A stretch of DNA of 64,000 nt from Actinobacillus indolicus (GCF_004519515.1 NZ_CP038145.1:1198001-1262000); one strand, 5' to 3'. Shown: positions 46,334 through 55,831, counted from the stretch's first letter. Notes: generated by a model from the letters alone, not told the origin. Translations and numbers: made by a program.

Positions 46334-48817
46334 ATGGAACTCAATCGTCGCGATTTTATGAAAGCGAATGCAGCGGCAGCAGCAGCTCTCGCCGCAGGTA
46401 TTACGTTACCTGTGAAAAATGTGTACGCTAACGACAATAGCATTAAATGGGATAAAGCACCTTGCCGTTTCTGCGGTACAGGTTGTAGCGTGCTTGTGGG
46501 TACGCAAAATGGACGTGTGGTTGCTTCTCAAGGTGACCCTGATGCCGAAGTAAACCGTGGTTTGAACTGTATTAAAGGTTACTTCCTGCCGAAAATTATG
46601 TACGGAAAAGACCGCTTAACATCGCCAATGTTGCGTATGAAAGATGGTAAGTACGACAAAAATGGTGAATTTACCCCTGTTTCTTGGGATCAAGCATTCA
46701 CCATTATGGCGGAAAAATTCAAGAAAGCGATTAAAGAGCAAGGTCCAAATGGCGTGGGTATGTTCACTTCGGGTCAATCAACGATCTTTGAAGGAGTAGC
46801 AAAATCTAAACTATTTAAAGCAGGCTTGCGTTCAAATAACATCGATCCAAATGCACGTCACTGTATGGCTTCAGCAGCGGTTGCGTTTATGCGTACCTTT
46901 GGTATGGACGAGCCGATGGGTTGCTATGACGATATTGAGAAAGCCGATGCATTTGTGCTTTGGGGATCAAATATGGCGGAAATGCACCCGATCTTATGGT
47001 CGCGTATTTCTGATCGCCGTTTATCCAAACAAGATGCAAAAGTTGCAGTTCTTTCTACCTTTGAACACCGTTCTTTTGAACTTGCAGATTTACCTATTAT
47101 TTTCAAACCGCAAGGTGATTTAGCGATCCTAAACTATGTCGCAAATTACTTAATTCAAAACAATGCGATTGACCAAGACTTTATCCAAAAACACACCAAA
47201 TTCAAACGTGGTGAAACAGACATCGGTTACGGTCTGCGTGACAACCACCCATTAGAACAAGCGGCTAAAAATGCAAAAACTGCAGGCAAAATGCACGACA
47301 GTAGCTTTGAAGAGTTTAAACAGCTTGTTTCTGAATATACCTTAGATAAAGCACACGAATTATCAGGCGTGCCAAAAGATCAGTTGGAAAGCCTTGCGAA
47401 AATGTATGCGGATCCAAACTTGAACATCGTTTCATTCTGGACAATGGGCTTTAACCAACACGTTCGTGGTGTGTGGGCAAACCATCTCATCTACAACATT
47501 CACTTGCTGACAGGCAAAATTTCTAAACCAGGTTGCGGACCTTTCTCATTAACAGGTCAGCCGTCAGCCTGTGGTACAGCGCGTGAAGTAGGAACCTTTA
47601 TTCACCGCTTACCAGCAGATTTAGTGGTGACTAACCCTGAACACGTGAAAACGGCAGAAAAATTATGGAAGTTACCAAACGGCGTTATTCAAACTCAAGT
47701 AGGCTTACACGCAGTAGCACAGGATCGTGCATTAAAAGACGGTAAACTCAATGCATACTGGATTATGTGTAATAACAATATGCAAGCTGGTCCAAACATT
47801 AACCAAGAGCGTATGCCAGGCTGGCGTGATGAACGCAACTTTATTGTTGTGTCAGATCCATACCCAACAGTTTCTGCACTTTCTGCGGACTTAATTCTTC
47901 CAACAGCAATGTGGGTAGAAAAAGAAGGGGCTTATGGTAACGCAGAGCGTCGTACTCAGTTCTGGTTCCAACAAGTGAAAGCACCAGGTGAAGCGAAATC
48001 TGACTTATGGCAATTAGTGGAGTTCTCTAAATACTTCACCACAGATGAAATGTGGCCAGCAGAAGTATTAGCGGCAAACCCTGAATATAAAGGTAAAACA
48101 CTATACGACGTGTTATATCGCAATGGTCAAGTGGATAAATTCCAAGTACCAACGGATAAAGCTGATTATATCAATGATGAGTCAACCCATTTTGGCTTCT
48201 ATTTACAAAAAGGTTTATTTGAAGAGTATGCGGCATTCGGTCGTGGTCACGGTCACGATTTAGCAGACTTTGAAACTTATCATAAAGCACGTGGTTTACG
48301 TTGGCCGGTCGTGGATGGCAAAGAAACCTTATGGCGTTACCGTGAAGGCTATGACCCATATGTCAAAGCAGGCGAAGGCGTTGCTTTCTACGGTTATCCA
48401 GATAAAAAAGCGATTATTCTTGCTGTACCTTATGAACCACCTGCAGAAGCACCAGATGCGGAATATGATTTATGGTTATCAACAGGGCGTGTACTTGAAC
48501 ACTGGCACTCAGGCTCAATGACCCGTCGTGTACCTGAATTACACCGTTCATTCCCGAATAACTTAGTGTGGATGCACCCAACGGACGCTCAAAAACGTGG
48601 TTTACGTCACGGCGACAAAGTGAAAGTAATTTCACGCCGTGGTGAAATGATCTCGCATTTAGATACTCGTGGTCGTAACAAAGTGCCTGAAGGCTTAATT
48701 TACACCACCTTCTTCGATGCAGGTCAGTTAGCCAATAAATTAACCTTAGATGCAACCGACCCAATCTCAAAAGAAACCGACTTCAAAAAATGTGCGGTTA
48801 AGGTTGAGAAAGCGTAG
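46334..48817 (+). CDS. napA: Periplasmic nitrate reductase, large subunit
   Basis: 827 residues (E. coli 828). Twin-arginine leader LNRRDFMKANAAAAAALAAG; 4Fe-4S ligand set CRFCGTGCSVLVG with GLNCIKGYF; molybdenum ligand Cys in NARHCMASAAVAFMRTFG; C-terminal MGD-binding domain ending TDFKKCAVKVEKA. Reduces nitrate to nitrite in the periplasm, with electrons from NapC/NapB and NapGH. GGGGAA before the ATG. Confidence 0.98.
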   Translation: MELNRRDFMKANAAAAAALAAGITLPVKNVYANDNSIKWDKAPCRFCGTGCSVLVGTQNGRVVASQGDPDAEVNRGLNCIKGYFLPKIMYGKDRLTSPMLRMKDGKYDKNGEFTPVSWDQAFTIMAEKFKKAIKEQGPNGVGMFTSGQSTIFEGVAKSKLFKAGLRSNNIDPNARHCMASAAVAFMRTFGMDEPMGCYDDIEKADAFVLWGSNMAEMHPILWSRISDRRLSKQDAKVAVLSTFEHRSFELADLPIIFKPQGDLAILNYVANYLIQNNAIDQDFIQKHTKFKRGETDIGYGLRDNHPLEQAAKNAKTAGKMHDSSFEEFKQLVSEYTLDKAHELSGVPKDQLESLAKMYADPNLNIVSFWTMGFNQHVRGVWANHLIYNIHLLTGKISKPGCGPFSLTGQPSACGTAREVGTFIHRLPADLVVTNPEHVKTAEKLWKLPNGVIQTQVGLHAVAQDRALKDGKLNAYWIMCNNNMQAGPNINQERMPGWRDERNFIVVSDPYPTVSALSADLILPTAMWVEKEGAYGNAERRTQFWFQQVKAPGEAKSDLWQLVEFSKYFTTDEMWPAEVLAANPEYKGKTLYDVLYRNGQVDKFQVPTDKADYINDESTHFGFYLQKGLFEEYAAFGRGHGHDLADFETYHKARGLRWPVVDGKETLWRYREGYDPYVKAGEGVAFYGYPDKKAIILAVPYEPPAEAPDAEYDLWLSTGRVLEHWHSGSMTRRVPELHRSFPNNLVWMHPTDAQKRGLRHGDKVKVISRRGEMISHLDTRGRNKVPEGLIYTTFFDAGQLANKLTLDATDPISKETDFKKCAVKVEKA

Positions 48818-48832
48818 TTGCCTAATTCGAAA

Positions 48833-48856
48833 CTCTCTCTCGCTAGCGGGAGAGAG
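48833..48856 (+). repeat. Hairpin between napA and napG
   Basis: CTCTCTCTC (48833-48841) pairs with GGGAGAGAG (48848-48856 region), nine pairs with one G-U around GCTAGC. Same CTCTC/GAGAG design as the napF-napD hairpin. It is followed by an uptake signal core at 48864-48873. Confidence 0.6.
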
Positions 48857-48909
48857 GAGGCAAACAAGCGGTCAGATTTAATCCAAAATTTGCAAATAAG
48901 GAACAGGCA

Positions 48910-49668
48910 TTGAAACTCGATCCAAATCGTCGCCAATTTTTAAAAAATGCGACACGCACGGCAGGCGGTGTTTGTGGTGTGGGGATCATCTTAGCCTTAC
49001 AACAAAACCAAAGCCTTGCTCGACAAGGCGTGGCATTGCGTCCACCAGGTGCATTAGCCGATGATAAAGATTTCACAGCCGCTTGTGTTCGCTGTGGACA
49101 ATGTGTACAGGCTTGCCCTTACGATATGTTGCATTTGGCTTCATTGCTATCGCCAATGGAAGCAGGAACACCTTACTTTATCGCCCGTGATAAACCGTGC
49201 GAAATGTGTCCTGATATTCCTTGCGTTAAGGCTTGCCCAAGCGGTGCGTTAGATCCAAATTTAACGAATATTGATGATGCTCGAATGGGCTTATCAGTTC
49301 TGCTTGATCACGAAACCTGTTTGAACTGGCAAGGCTTACGTTGTGATGTGTGTTATCGGGTTTGCCCGTTAATTGACAAGGCAATCACCCTTGAGATGCA
49401 ACGCAATGATCGTACAGGTAAGCACGCAATGTTTATCCCAACTGTACATTCTGATGCGTGTACAGGGTGTGGTAAGTGTGAAGAAGCCTGTGTGTTGGAA
49501 GAAGCTGCAATCAAGGTATTACCAATGTCATTGGCAAAAGGAATGTTAGGTAAACATTACCGACTTGGTTGGGAAGAAAAACAGAAAGTAGGACATTCTC
49601 TGCTTGATGAAACCAACCCTGAAGGCATTATTTCCTTACCAACACGCATGCCAGAGGGGGTGAAGTAA
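48910..49668 (+). CDS. napG: NapG ferredoxin-type subunit
   Basis: 252 residues; TTG start with AAGGAA eight bases before. Twin-arginine leader DPNRRQFLKNATRTAGG, then four 4Fe-4S motifs: CVRCGQCVQACP, CEMCPDIPCVKACP, CDVCYRVCP and CTGCGKCEEAC. Periplasmic electron carrier that joins NapH and passes quinol electrons to NapA. Its TAA overlaps the napH ATG. Confidence 0.95.
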   Translation: MKLDPNRRQFLKNATRTAGGVCGVGIILALQQNQSLARQGVALRPPGALADDKDFTAACVRCGQCVQACPYDMLHLASLLSPMEAGTPYFIARDKPCEMCPDIPCVKACPSGALDPNLTNIDDARMGLSVLLDHETCLNWQGLRCDVCYRVCPLIDKAITLEMQRNDRTGKHAMFIPTVHSDACTGCGKCEEACVLEEAAIKVLPMSLAKGMLGKHYRLGWEEKQKVGHSLLDETNPEGIISLPTRMPEGVK

Positions 49669-50537
49669 TGGCAAATTCCCCGAAAGATGCAGGGCTTGAA
49701 GCCCGACAAAAGCTCGGTTGGTGGCGAGCCTATCGCTTTTTAATTTTACGCCGACTAAGCCAGCTTAGTGTGGTATTAATGTTCTTAAGCGGTCCGATGT
49801 GGAATGTGTGGATCTTAAAAGGGAACTACAGCTCAAGTATGCTGTTTGATCTTATCCCTTTAACCGATCCACTGATTACCGCAGAAAGCCTTGCCACAGG
49901 CTATTTGCCTGAATGGAAGACTTTACTGGGCGCAGCGATTATCGTGGCACTATATGCCTTACTCGCCAGCAAGGTATTCTGTGGCTGGATTTGCCCTGTC
50001 AATGTTGTTACGGACTGTGCAGCTTGGCTACGGCGAAAACTGGGGATCCGCCAATCCGCTAAATTACCCCGTTCATTACGTTACGGTATTTTAGCGATGA
50101 TCTTAGTCGGGTCAGCCATTTCAGGCACATTATTATGGGAATGGATCAACCCTGTTGCCGCACTTGGACGAGTGTTCGTCTTCGGTCTTGGTGCAACGCT
50201 TTGGTTGGTGTTAGCGGTTTTCTTATTTGATTTATTGATTGTGGAACACGGTTGGTGCGGGCATCTCTGTCCAATCGGAGCGACCTACGGCTTAATCGGT
50301 GCCAAAAGCATTGTACGAGTAGGGGTTGTTGATCGTGCGAAGTGTGATCGCTGTATGGATTGCTTCCACGTTTGCCCTGAACCACAGGTACTACGCTTAC
50401 CCTTAAACGGTAAACCCGAAGATAGCCAAATAGTGTTATCTAAAGATTGTATTAGTTGCGGACGTTGCGTTGATGTCTGTGCAGAAAATGTATTTAGTTT
50501 TACAACACGTTTTGAACGTGAACGGAGTGAAAAATGA
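49668..50537 (+). CDS. napH: NapH quinol-dehydrogenase membrane subunit
   Basis: 289 residues, four to five membrane helices (RLSQLSVVLMFLSGPMWNVW; LLGAAIIVALYALLASKVFCGWICPV; GILAMILVGSAISGTLLWEW; LVLAVFLFDLLIV). Two CX3CP motifs (CGWICP, CGHLCP) and two ferredoxin motifs (CDRCMDCFHVCP and CISCGRCVDVC) at the cytoplasmic C-terminus. Overlaps napB by 4 bp. Confidence 0.95.
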   Translation: MANSPKDAGLEARQKLGWWRAYRFLILRRLSQLSVVLMFLSGPMWNVWILKGNYSSSMLFDLIPLTDPLITAESLATGYLPEWKTLLGAAIIVALYALLASKVFCGWICPVNVVTDCAAWLRRKLGIRQSAKLPRSLRYGILAMILVGSAISGTLLWEWINPVAALGRVFVFGLGATLWLVLAVFLFDLLIVEHGWCGHLCPIGATYGLIGAKSIVRVGVVDRAKCDRCMDCFHVCPEPQVLRLPLNGKPEDSQIVLSKDCISCGRCVDVCAENVFSFTTRFERERSEK

Positions 50538-50962
50538 AAAAATATCTCGCCCTATTATTAATCGCAGTAACAGGTGTGGCCTTTGCGAATGTGGAAAAAG
50601 TCCCGTCAAGTCCAGATAAAGGTGTTGAAGCGATTGAGCCAGCTTTCCACAATATGCCAAAAGACGAAGGAAAGTTACCGCTTAGCTATGTGAACCAACC
50701 CCCAATGATCCCACATAGCATTAAAGGCTATCAAGTGACCAAAAACACCAACCAATGTTTAAACTGCCACGGCGTAGAGAACTATCGCACCACAGGTGCG
50801 CCACGTATTAGCCCAACACACTTTATGGATCGTGATGGCAAAGTGACTGGTGACACATCACCACGTCGTTATTTCTGCTTACAATGCCACGTTCCACAGG
50901 CAGATGTTGATCCAATTATCGAAAACAAATTTGAACCGACCAAAGCATTTGGGGGTAAATAA
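50534..50962 (+). CDS. napB: NapB diheme cytochrome c
   Basis: 142 residues with a signal peptide (MKKYLALLLIAVTGVAFA) and two heme-binding motifs CLNCH and CLQCH. Small subunit of the periplasmic nitrate reductase. Stop and napC start overlap by one base. Confidence 0.96.
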   Translation: MKKYLALLLIAVTGVAFANVEKVPSSPDKGVEAIEPAFHNMPKDEGKLPLSYVNQPPMIPHSIKGYQVTKNTNQCLNCHGVENYRTTGAPRISPTHFMDRDGKVTGDTSPRRYFCLQCHVPQADVDPIIENKFEPTKAFGGK

Positions 50963-51552
50963 TGTTTAAGCTCATCAAGAAATTTTGGACGTGGTTTAAA
51001 ACTCCAAGCAAAATCGGTGTCGGTTTCCTCATTGTTGTCTCTGCTATCGGTGGTATTTTATTTTGGGGTGGTTTTAATGTTGGCTTAGAGCATACTAATA
51101 CGGAAGAATTCTGCTCAAGTTGCCATATGAACGACGTTGTACCTGAGTACCGAGCTTCTGCTCACTACTCAAACCGTAGTGGTGTCAAAGCAGACTGTGC
51201 GGATTGCCACTTACCACACGAATTTATTCCAAAATGGACACGCAAAATTGTTGCTTCCCGTGAAGTATTTGCTCATCTGACGGGCAAAGTGGACACTAAA
51301 GAGAAATTCGAAGCTCATCGCTTAGAAATGGCTCAACGTGAATGGGCGAGAATGAAAGCTAACAATTCACAAGAGTGCCGTAACTGCCATAACTTCAGCG
51401 ATATGGACTTCACCCAACAAAAAGGCGTTGCGGCAAAAATGCACGCAATGGCTGAACAAGAAGGTAAAACCTGTATCGACTGCCATAAAGGAATTGCTCA
51501 CCAGTTGCCAAATATGCACGGGGTGAAATCCGGTTTCTCTTCAGAGAAATAA
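50962..51552 (+). CDS. napC: NapC tetraheme quinol dehydrogenase
   Basis: 196 residues. One N-terminal anchor helix (IGVGFLIVVSAIGGILFWGG) and four heme motifs CSSCH, CADCH, CRNCH and CIDCH. NapC/NirT family, passing electrons from menaquinol to NapB. Last gene of the operon; the USS hairpin after it is the likely terminator. Confidence 0.96.
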   Translation: MFKLIKKFWTWFKTPSKIGVGFLIVVSAIGGILFWGGFNVGLEHTNTEEFCSSCHMNDVVPEYRASAHYSNRSGVKADCADCHLPHEFIPKWTRKIVASREVFAHLTGKVDTKEKFEAHRLEMAQREWARMKANNSQECRNCHNFSDMDFTQQKGVAAKMHAMAEQEGKTCIDCHKGIAHQLPNMHGVKSGFSSEK

Positions 51553-51558
51553 GAGATA

Positions 51559-51602
51559 CAAGCGGTTAGATTTGTAAAAAAATTTGCAAATCTGACCGCT
51601 TG
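51559..51602. repeat. Head-to-head uptake signal pair / nap terminator
   Basis: CAAGCGGTTAGATTTG (51559-51574) pairs with CAAATCTGACCGCTTG (51587-51602), one G-U. Confidence 0.82.
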
Positions 51603-51686
51603 ATTATTGGTATTATTTATTCCTTCCATTGGAACATCCCTCAAATTTCAGTAGAATAAGCCATCTATTCTTTATCTATTCTATCC

Positions 51687-52688
51687 ATGACACCAAAACG
51701 CAAACGCCCAACGCTTCAACATATTGCCGATCATTTGGGGATCACAAAAATGACGATTAGCCGTTATTTGCGTAATCCAGAATCTGTGGCTTATGAAACA
51801 GGGTTGCGTATTGCGGAGGCGATTACGGAATTTGGCTATATTCCCAATCGAGCACCTGATATTTTATCGAATGCTAAAAGTCGAGCCATTGGGGTGTTGG
51901 TGCCCTCTTTAACTAACCAAGTGTTTGCCGATGTGATCAAGGGCATTGAATTAGTTACCGATAAGGCGGGTTATCAAACAATGCTAGCTCACTATGGGTA
52001 TAGCCAAGAGAAAGAAGAGCAGCGCATTGAGTCGTTACTCTCTTATAATGTTGATGGCATTATTCTGTCGGAAAATCACCACTCTAAGCGTACCTTGAAG
52101 ATGTTGGAAGTTGCCAATATCCCCGTGATTGAGATCATGGATAGCAGTGAAATCGGTATTCAACAAGCGGTCGGATTTGACAATATTTCTGCAGCACAAT
52201 CTATGGTTGAAACCATGATTAGTCGTGGGCATAAAAATATTGTTTATTTTACTGCGCGTATGGATAAACGAACAAAATTGAAAATGCAAGGCTATGAACA
52301 AGCCATGCGAAAATATCAGCTAGAGCCACATAGTTTGATTACAGATGAACCATCTTCTTTTACGCTTGGTGCCAAACAACTTCAACAGGCATTGGCACAA
52401 TATCCTGATATTGATGGCATTTTTTGTACCAATGATGATTTAGCGATTGGGGCATTGTTTGAATGTCAACGTCTAGGCATTAAGGTGCCAAAAGAGATGG
52501 CGATTGCTGGCTTTCATGGACATGATGTGGGGCAATCACTCACCCCACAATTAGCGACAGTTATTACCCCTCGTTTAGAGATCGGCAAAGTTGCAGCTCA
52601 AGAACTATTGAATCGCCTAAAGGGCGAACCACAGCAGAGTAGTATCATTAATTTAGGCTATCAGATTCATTTGGGCGAAAGTATTTAA
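51687..52688 (+). CDS. gntR: LacI-family gluconate operon repressor
   Basis: 333 residues. HTH with PTLQHIADHLGITKMTISRYLRNPESV, then a periplasmic-binding-like effector domain (AIGVLVPSLTNQVFADVIKGIE; IDGIFCTNDDLAIGALFECQRLG). Close to GntR of E. coli, and the DNA upstream of gntK and gntP contains sites that match its operator. Converges with gntK, the two ends overlapping by 4 bp. Confidence 0.9.
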   Translation: MTPKRKRPTLQHIADHLGITKMTISRYLRNPESVAYETGLRIAEAITEFGYIPNRAPDILSNAKSRAIGVLVPSLTNQVFADVIKGIELVTDKAGYQTMLAHYGYSQEKEEQRIESLLSYNVDGIILSENHHSKRTLKMLEVANIPVIEIMDSSEIGIQQAVGFDNISAAQSMVETMISRGHKNIVYFTARMDKRTKLKMQGYEQAMRKYQLEPHSLITDEPSSFTLGAKQLQQALAQYPDIDGIFCTNDDLAIGALFECQRLGIKVPKEMAIAGFHGHDVGQSLTPQLATVITPRLEIGKVAAQELLNRLKGEPQQSSIINLGYQIHLGESI

Positions 52689-53206
52689 AGCAACGGTTTG
52701 ATGGCTTCAATACAACGTTCTACCACAGTTTCAAAAGGCGCATCAATATCAATAAAAATCACATCCTTTTCATCTGCCTGTGGTTCTTCTAAAGTCGCAA
52801 ATTGGCTTTTCAGCATATCTGTTTTCATATAATGCCCTTTTCGTTGCTTCATGCGTTCTAGCACTAATTCAAAAGAGCCTTTGAGGAAGATAAATTTAAC
52901 ATCATTATTACCTTGTCGGATGCGATCTCGATAGATTTTTTTCAACGCTGAGCAGACAATAATACCTTTTTCACTTTTTTGTTCTAGACTAAATGCTGCA
53001 TCATTAATCCGTTCTAACCAAGGTTCTCTGTCTTGATCATTGAGCGGAATGCCACTCCCCATTTTAATAATATTTGCTCTTGGATGAAGATCATCACCAT
53101 CAATCAATTTCATCCCTAAACGGCGTGTAACCTCTGTACCAATAGATGTTTTCCCTGTGCTTGATACGCCCATTAAAATAAATGCTTTCCCTTCTGACAT
53201 AACCAT
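52685..53206 (-). CDS. gntK: Gluconate kinase
   Basis: 173 residues. Walker A GVSSTGKTS, GDDLHPRANIIKMGSGIPLNDQDREPWLERIN (family signature) and CSALKKIYRDRIR. Phosphorylates gluconate to 6-phosphogluconate for the pentose phosphate or Entner-Doudoroff pathway. Divergent from gntP through a 189-bp spacer with two GntR operators. MSEGKAF two codons in is an alternative start. Confidence 0.95.
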   Translation of the reverse strand: MVMSEGKAFILMGVSSTGKTSIGTEVTRRLGMKLIDGDDLHPRANIIKMGSGIPLNDQDREPWLERINDAAFSLEQKSEKGIIVCSALKKIYRDRIRQGNNDVKFIFLKGSFELVLERMKQRKGHYMKTDMLKSQFATLEEPQADEKDVIFIDIDAPFETVVERCIEAIKPLL

Positions 53207-53220
53207 TCTCCTACAACAAA

Positions 53221-53236
53221 ATGTTACCGATAACTG
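53221..53236. promoter_or_regulatory. GntR operator 1 (gntK side)
   Basis: ATGTTACC-GATAACTG, close to the ATGTTACCGGTAACAT operator of E. coli GntR; 15 bp upstream of the gntK start. Confidence 0.7.
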
Positions 53237-53293
53237 ATATTTTTCTATAATGTATCATGCTGATAGATTAAATCATGAAGTTTTTATTTAAAA

Positions 53294-53309
53294 TTTGAAC
53301 AAGATCACA
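53294..53309 (+). promoter_or_regulatory. Candidate CRP site in the gntK-gntP spacer
   Basis: TTTGA-ACAAGA-TCACA, nine of ten consensus bases. Carbon-source control of both divergent genes fits the gnt regulon. Confidence 0.5.
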
Positions 53310-53359
53310 GATTTAAAATAAATTTAAGAATGATATTTACATTTTAGATACAAAATAAT

Positions 53360-53375
53360 ATGTTACCAGTAACAC
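53360..53375. promoter_or_regulatory. GntR operator 2 (gntP side)
   Basis: ATGTTACCAGTAACAC, matching the GntR consensus at 14 of 16 positions. It lies 21 bp before the chosen gntP start codon. The in-frame ATG at 53360 is the first triplet of this operator, so it is not a start. Confidence 0.75.
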
Positions 53376-53395
53376 TTCATACCTTAGGGGGTTAT

Positions 53396-54745
53396 ATGTT
53401 AATTTTTACGATGATTGTAGCGATTATTTTGCTACTTGTGATGATTATGAAATTTAAAGTACACGCATTTGTGGCTTTAATTATTGTGAGTTTACTAACT
53501 GCATTAGCGACAGGGATTTCAGTCGATAAAATTTTACCTACCTTGTTAGGAGGCTTTGGAAGTACATTAGCATCTGTCGCCTTATTGGTCGGTTTAGGCG
53601 CGATGATCGGTCGCTTACTTGAAATTACGGGCGGTGCAAAAGTCCTTGCCGATACCCTAATCAATAAATTTGGGGAAAAACGAGCTCCATTCGCTCTTGG
53701 TGTAGCCTCTTTACTTTTTGGTTTCCCGATCTTTTTTGATGCTGGACTTGTGGTGATGCTACCGATTATTTTTAGCGTAGCAAAACAGTTTGGTGGATCT
53801 GTATTACGTTATGCATTACCGTCAGCGGGTGCTTTTGCCGTGATGCACGCTTTCCTACCTCCACATCCAGGCCCTGTAGCTTCTGGCGATTTACTGGGTG
53901 CGAATATGGGATTGTTGGTGATTGTTGGATTAATCTGTGCGATTCCAACTTGGTATATTGGTACTTACTTATTCAGTATGTTTGTGAGTAAACGTATCCA
54001 TGTGGATTTACCAAAAGCATTTTTAAATTCATTAGCTGTAAATGAGACTGCAGTACAAAATCCTCCAAGTTTCAAACGTGTTTTGATTATTCTGTTATTA
54101 CCGATCTTCTTGATTTTATTTGATACAGGGTTGAATACATTAACCGTTGCTAAAGTGGTTGATGGTTCAGACCTTTGGGTCCAAAGTTTACGTTTGATTG
54201 GTAAAACGCCCGTTGCTTTATTGATTACCTTAGTGGTAGCGATTCTGCTGTTAAAAGGCAATCGTAGCTATGAACAAATTGAAAAAATCTGTAACAACGC
54301 TTTAGGACCAATCTGTTCTATTATTTTAGTGACAGGGGCTGGTGGTATGTTTGGTGGTGTATTGCGTGCAAGTGGTATTGGTGATGAACTTTCTGCCTTA
54401 ATGTCAGATACAGGTATGCCAATTATCGTAGCGGCATTTATTATCGCAACAACTTTCCGTGTCGCACAAGGTTCTGCAACAGTCGCATTAACCACAACGG
54501 CAGCATTAATTGCACCAATGGTTGCGGCAGATACAAGTCTAAGCCAATTTGATCTCTGCTTTATTGTGATTTCGATTGCCTCTGGCGCAACAGTGCTTTC
54601 TCACGTAAACGATTCAGGCTTCTGGCTCGTAAGCCGCTTCTTAGAAATGGATGAAAAAACAACCTTAAAAACATGGACTGCTCTTGAAACCTCTATCGGT
54701 GTTGTAGGCTTTATCATTGCTTATATTGGTAGTATTTTACTTTAG
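53396..54745 (+). CDS. gntP: Gluconate permease, GntP family
   Basis: 449 residues when started at the ATG 53396, which follows TAGGGGG and avoids the operator. Twelve or more inner membrane helices; family motifs FGSTLASVALLVGLGAMIGRLLE and AFLPPHPGPVASGDLLGANMG and RVAQGSATVALTTTAALIAP are complete. Imports gluconate with protons. Near identical arrangement (gntR, gntK, permease) to other Pasteurellaceae. Which E. coli paralog it equals cannot be decided here. Confidence 0.92.
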   Translation: MLIFTMIVAIILLLVMIMKFKVHAFVALIIVSLLTALATGISVDKILPTLLGGFGSTLASVALLVGLGAMIGRLLEITGGAKVLADTLINKFGEKRAPFALGVASLLFGFPIFFDAGLVVMLPIIFSVAKQFGGSVLRYALPSAGAFAVMHAFLPPHPGPVASGDLLGANMGLLVIVGLICAIPTWYIGTYLFSMFVSKRIHVDLPKAFLNSLAVNETAVQNPPSFKRVLIILLLPIFLILFDTGLNTLTVAKVVDGSDLWVQSLRLIGKTPVALLITLVVAILLLKGNRSYEQIEKICNNALGPICSIILVTGAGGMFGGVLRASGIGDELSALMSDTGMPIIVAAFIIATTFRVAQGSATVALTTTAALIAPMVAADTSLSQFDLCFIVISIASGATVLSHVNDSGFWLVSRFLEMDEKTTLKTWTALETSIGVVGFIIAYIGSILL

Positions 54746-54758
54746 TGATTGATATGAC

Positions 54759-54800
54759 AAGCGGTGAGATCTGCAACATTTTTTGCAAATCTCACCGCTT
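54759..54800. repeat. Head-to-head uptake signal pair between gntP and the MazG-like gene
   Basis: AAGCGGTGAGAT (54759-54770) pairs perfectly with ATCTCACCGCTT (54789-54800). Probable bidirectional terminator between convergent genes. Confidence 0.85.
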
Positions 54801-54802
54801 AC

Positions 54803-55123
54803 TTATTCCCCTCGATAACGTTTGATAAACTTCCGTTGATGTTTAGCCATCACATCTTCAATCGCAATACCGTATTTATCCGCTAAGATAAATAAGTTAT
54901 CAAACACATCACCCAATTCTTCAATTAAATTTTCTTTTTTCTGTAAGACATTTTGCTCAATTTCATCAGGACGTTCTCGACCAATCTCAATAGCACGCAC
55001 AGCACAGGCGACTTCGCCAATTTCTTCTGTAAGATAAGCTAGGCGACGAAAGACATCTCGTTCGTACCAATTCTGCTGTTGATAAAATTCCCTGACCCAT
55101 TGTTGATATTCTTGAAAGTGCAT
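54803..55123 (-). CDS. MazG-like nucleotide pyrophosphohydrolase
   Basis: 106 residues, a single MazG domain: TEEIGEVACAVRAIE and EELGDVFDNLFILADKYGIAIEDVM carry the EExxE...ExxD metal motif. Family members hydrolyse NTPs or non-canonical nucleotides to monophosphates. Divergent from the LOG gene; the open frame of the latter overlaps this gene only upstream of its chosen start. Confidence 0.88.
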   Translation of the reverse strand: MHFQEYQQWVREFYQQQNWYERDVFRRLAYLTEEIGEVACAVRAIEIGRERPDEIEQNVLQKKENLIEELGDVFDNLFILADKYGIAIEDVMAKHQRKFIKRYRGE

Positions 55124-55186
55124 TTTGTTCTCTCTGATTATTTGTTACCATCTGCCACTACTTTAGCAAAACAGGAAGAAAAAGAA

Positions 55187-55747
55187 ATGAAAATAACCGT
55201 CTATTGCGGAGCAAGTGTCGGGAATAATTTGGCTCACCAACAAGCGACGATTGAATTGGGTAAATGGATTGCAGAACATCAACATACGTTAGTCTATGGT
55301 GGCGGTAATGCGGGGTTGATGAGCTTATTGGCAAATATTGTGTTGGAAAATGGTGGTGAAGTGATTGGTATTATGCCAACCTTTTTACAGGAAAGAGAGT
55401 TGGCACATAAAGGCTTGACGCAGATGATAACCGTCAATTCTATGCCTGAACGTAAGAGTAAAATGATAGAGTTGGGTGACGCTTATATTGCGTTAGCAGG
55501 CGGACCGGGTACTTTAGAAGAAATCGTTGAAGTGATCTCGTGGGCGAGAATTGGTCAAAACCCCAATCCGTGTATTTTGTTTAATAGTGATGGCTATTAT
55601 GATGATTTAAAAGCCTTTTTTGACAATATGGTAAAACAAGGTTTTCTCACTCAAGCTGATAGAGAAAAAACGCTGTTTTCAGATAATTTGGTGGAAATTG
55701 AACGTTTTATTCAAAGTTATACACCACCCGAAGTGAGAAAGTATTAA
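55187..55747 (+). CDS. LOG-family nucleotide 5'-monophosphate phosphoribohydrolase
   Basis: 186 residues when started at MKITVYCGASVGNN, preceded by AGGAAGAAAAAG; the open frame extends 36 codons up into the MazG-like gene. Motif AGGPGTLEEIVEVISWARIG (GGxGTxxE) and YGGGNAGLMSLLAN are those of the LOG family, formerly annotated as lysine decarboxylases. Hydrolyses nucleotide or cytokinin monophosphates to base and ribose-5-P; physiological substrate in bacteria is often unknown. Confidence 0.9.
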   Translation: MKITVYCGASVGNNLAHQQATIELGKWIAEHQHTLVYGGGNAGLMSLLANIVLENGGEVIGIMPTFLQERELAHKGLTQMITVNSMPERKSKMIELGDAYIALAGGPGTLEEIVEVISWARIGQNPNPCILFNSDGYYDDLKAFFDNMVKQGFLTQADREKTLFSDNLVEIERFIQSYTPPEVRKY

Positions 55748-55831
55748 TTTTGGATTTGCAAAATTTTGTCTCAATCTTACCGCTTTTATGGGGTACAATA
55801 GCTCCATTCTTATTAGACTTACATATTTAGC

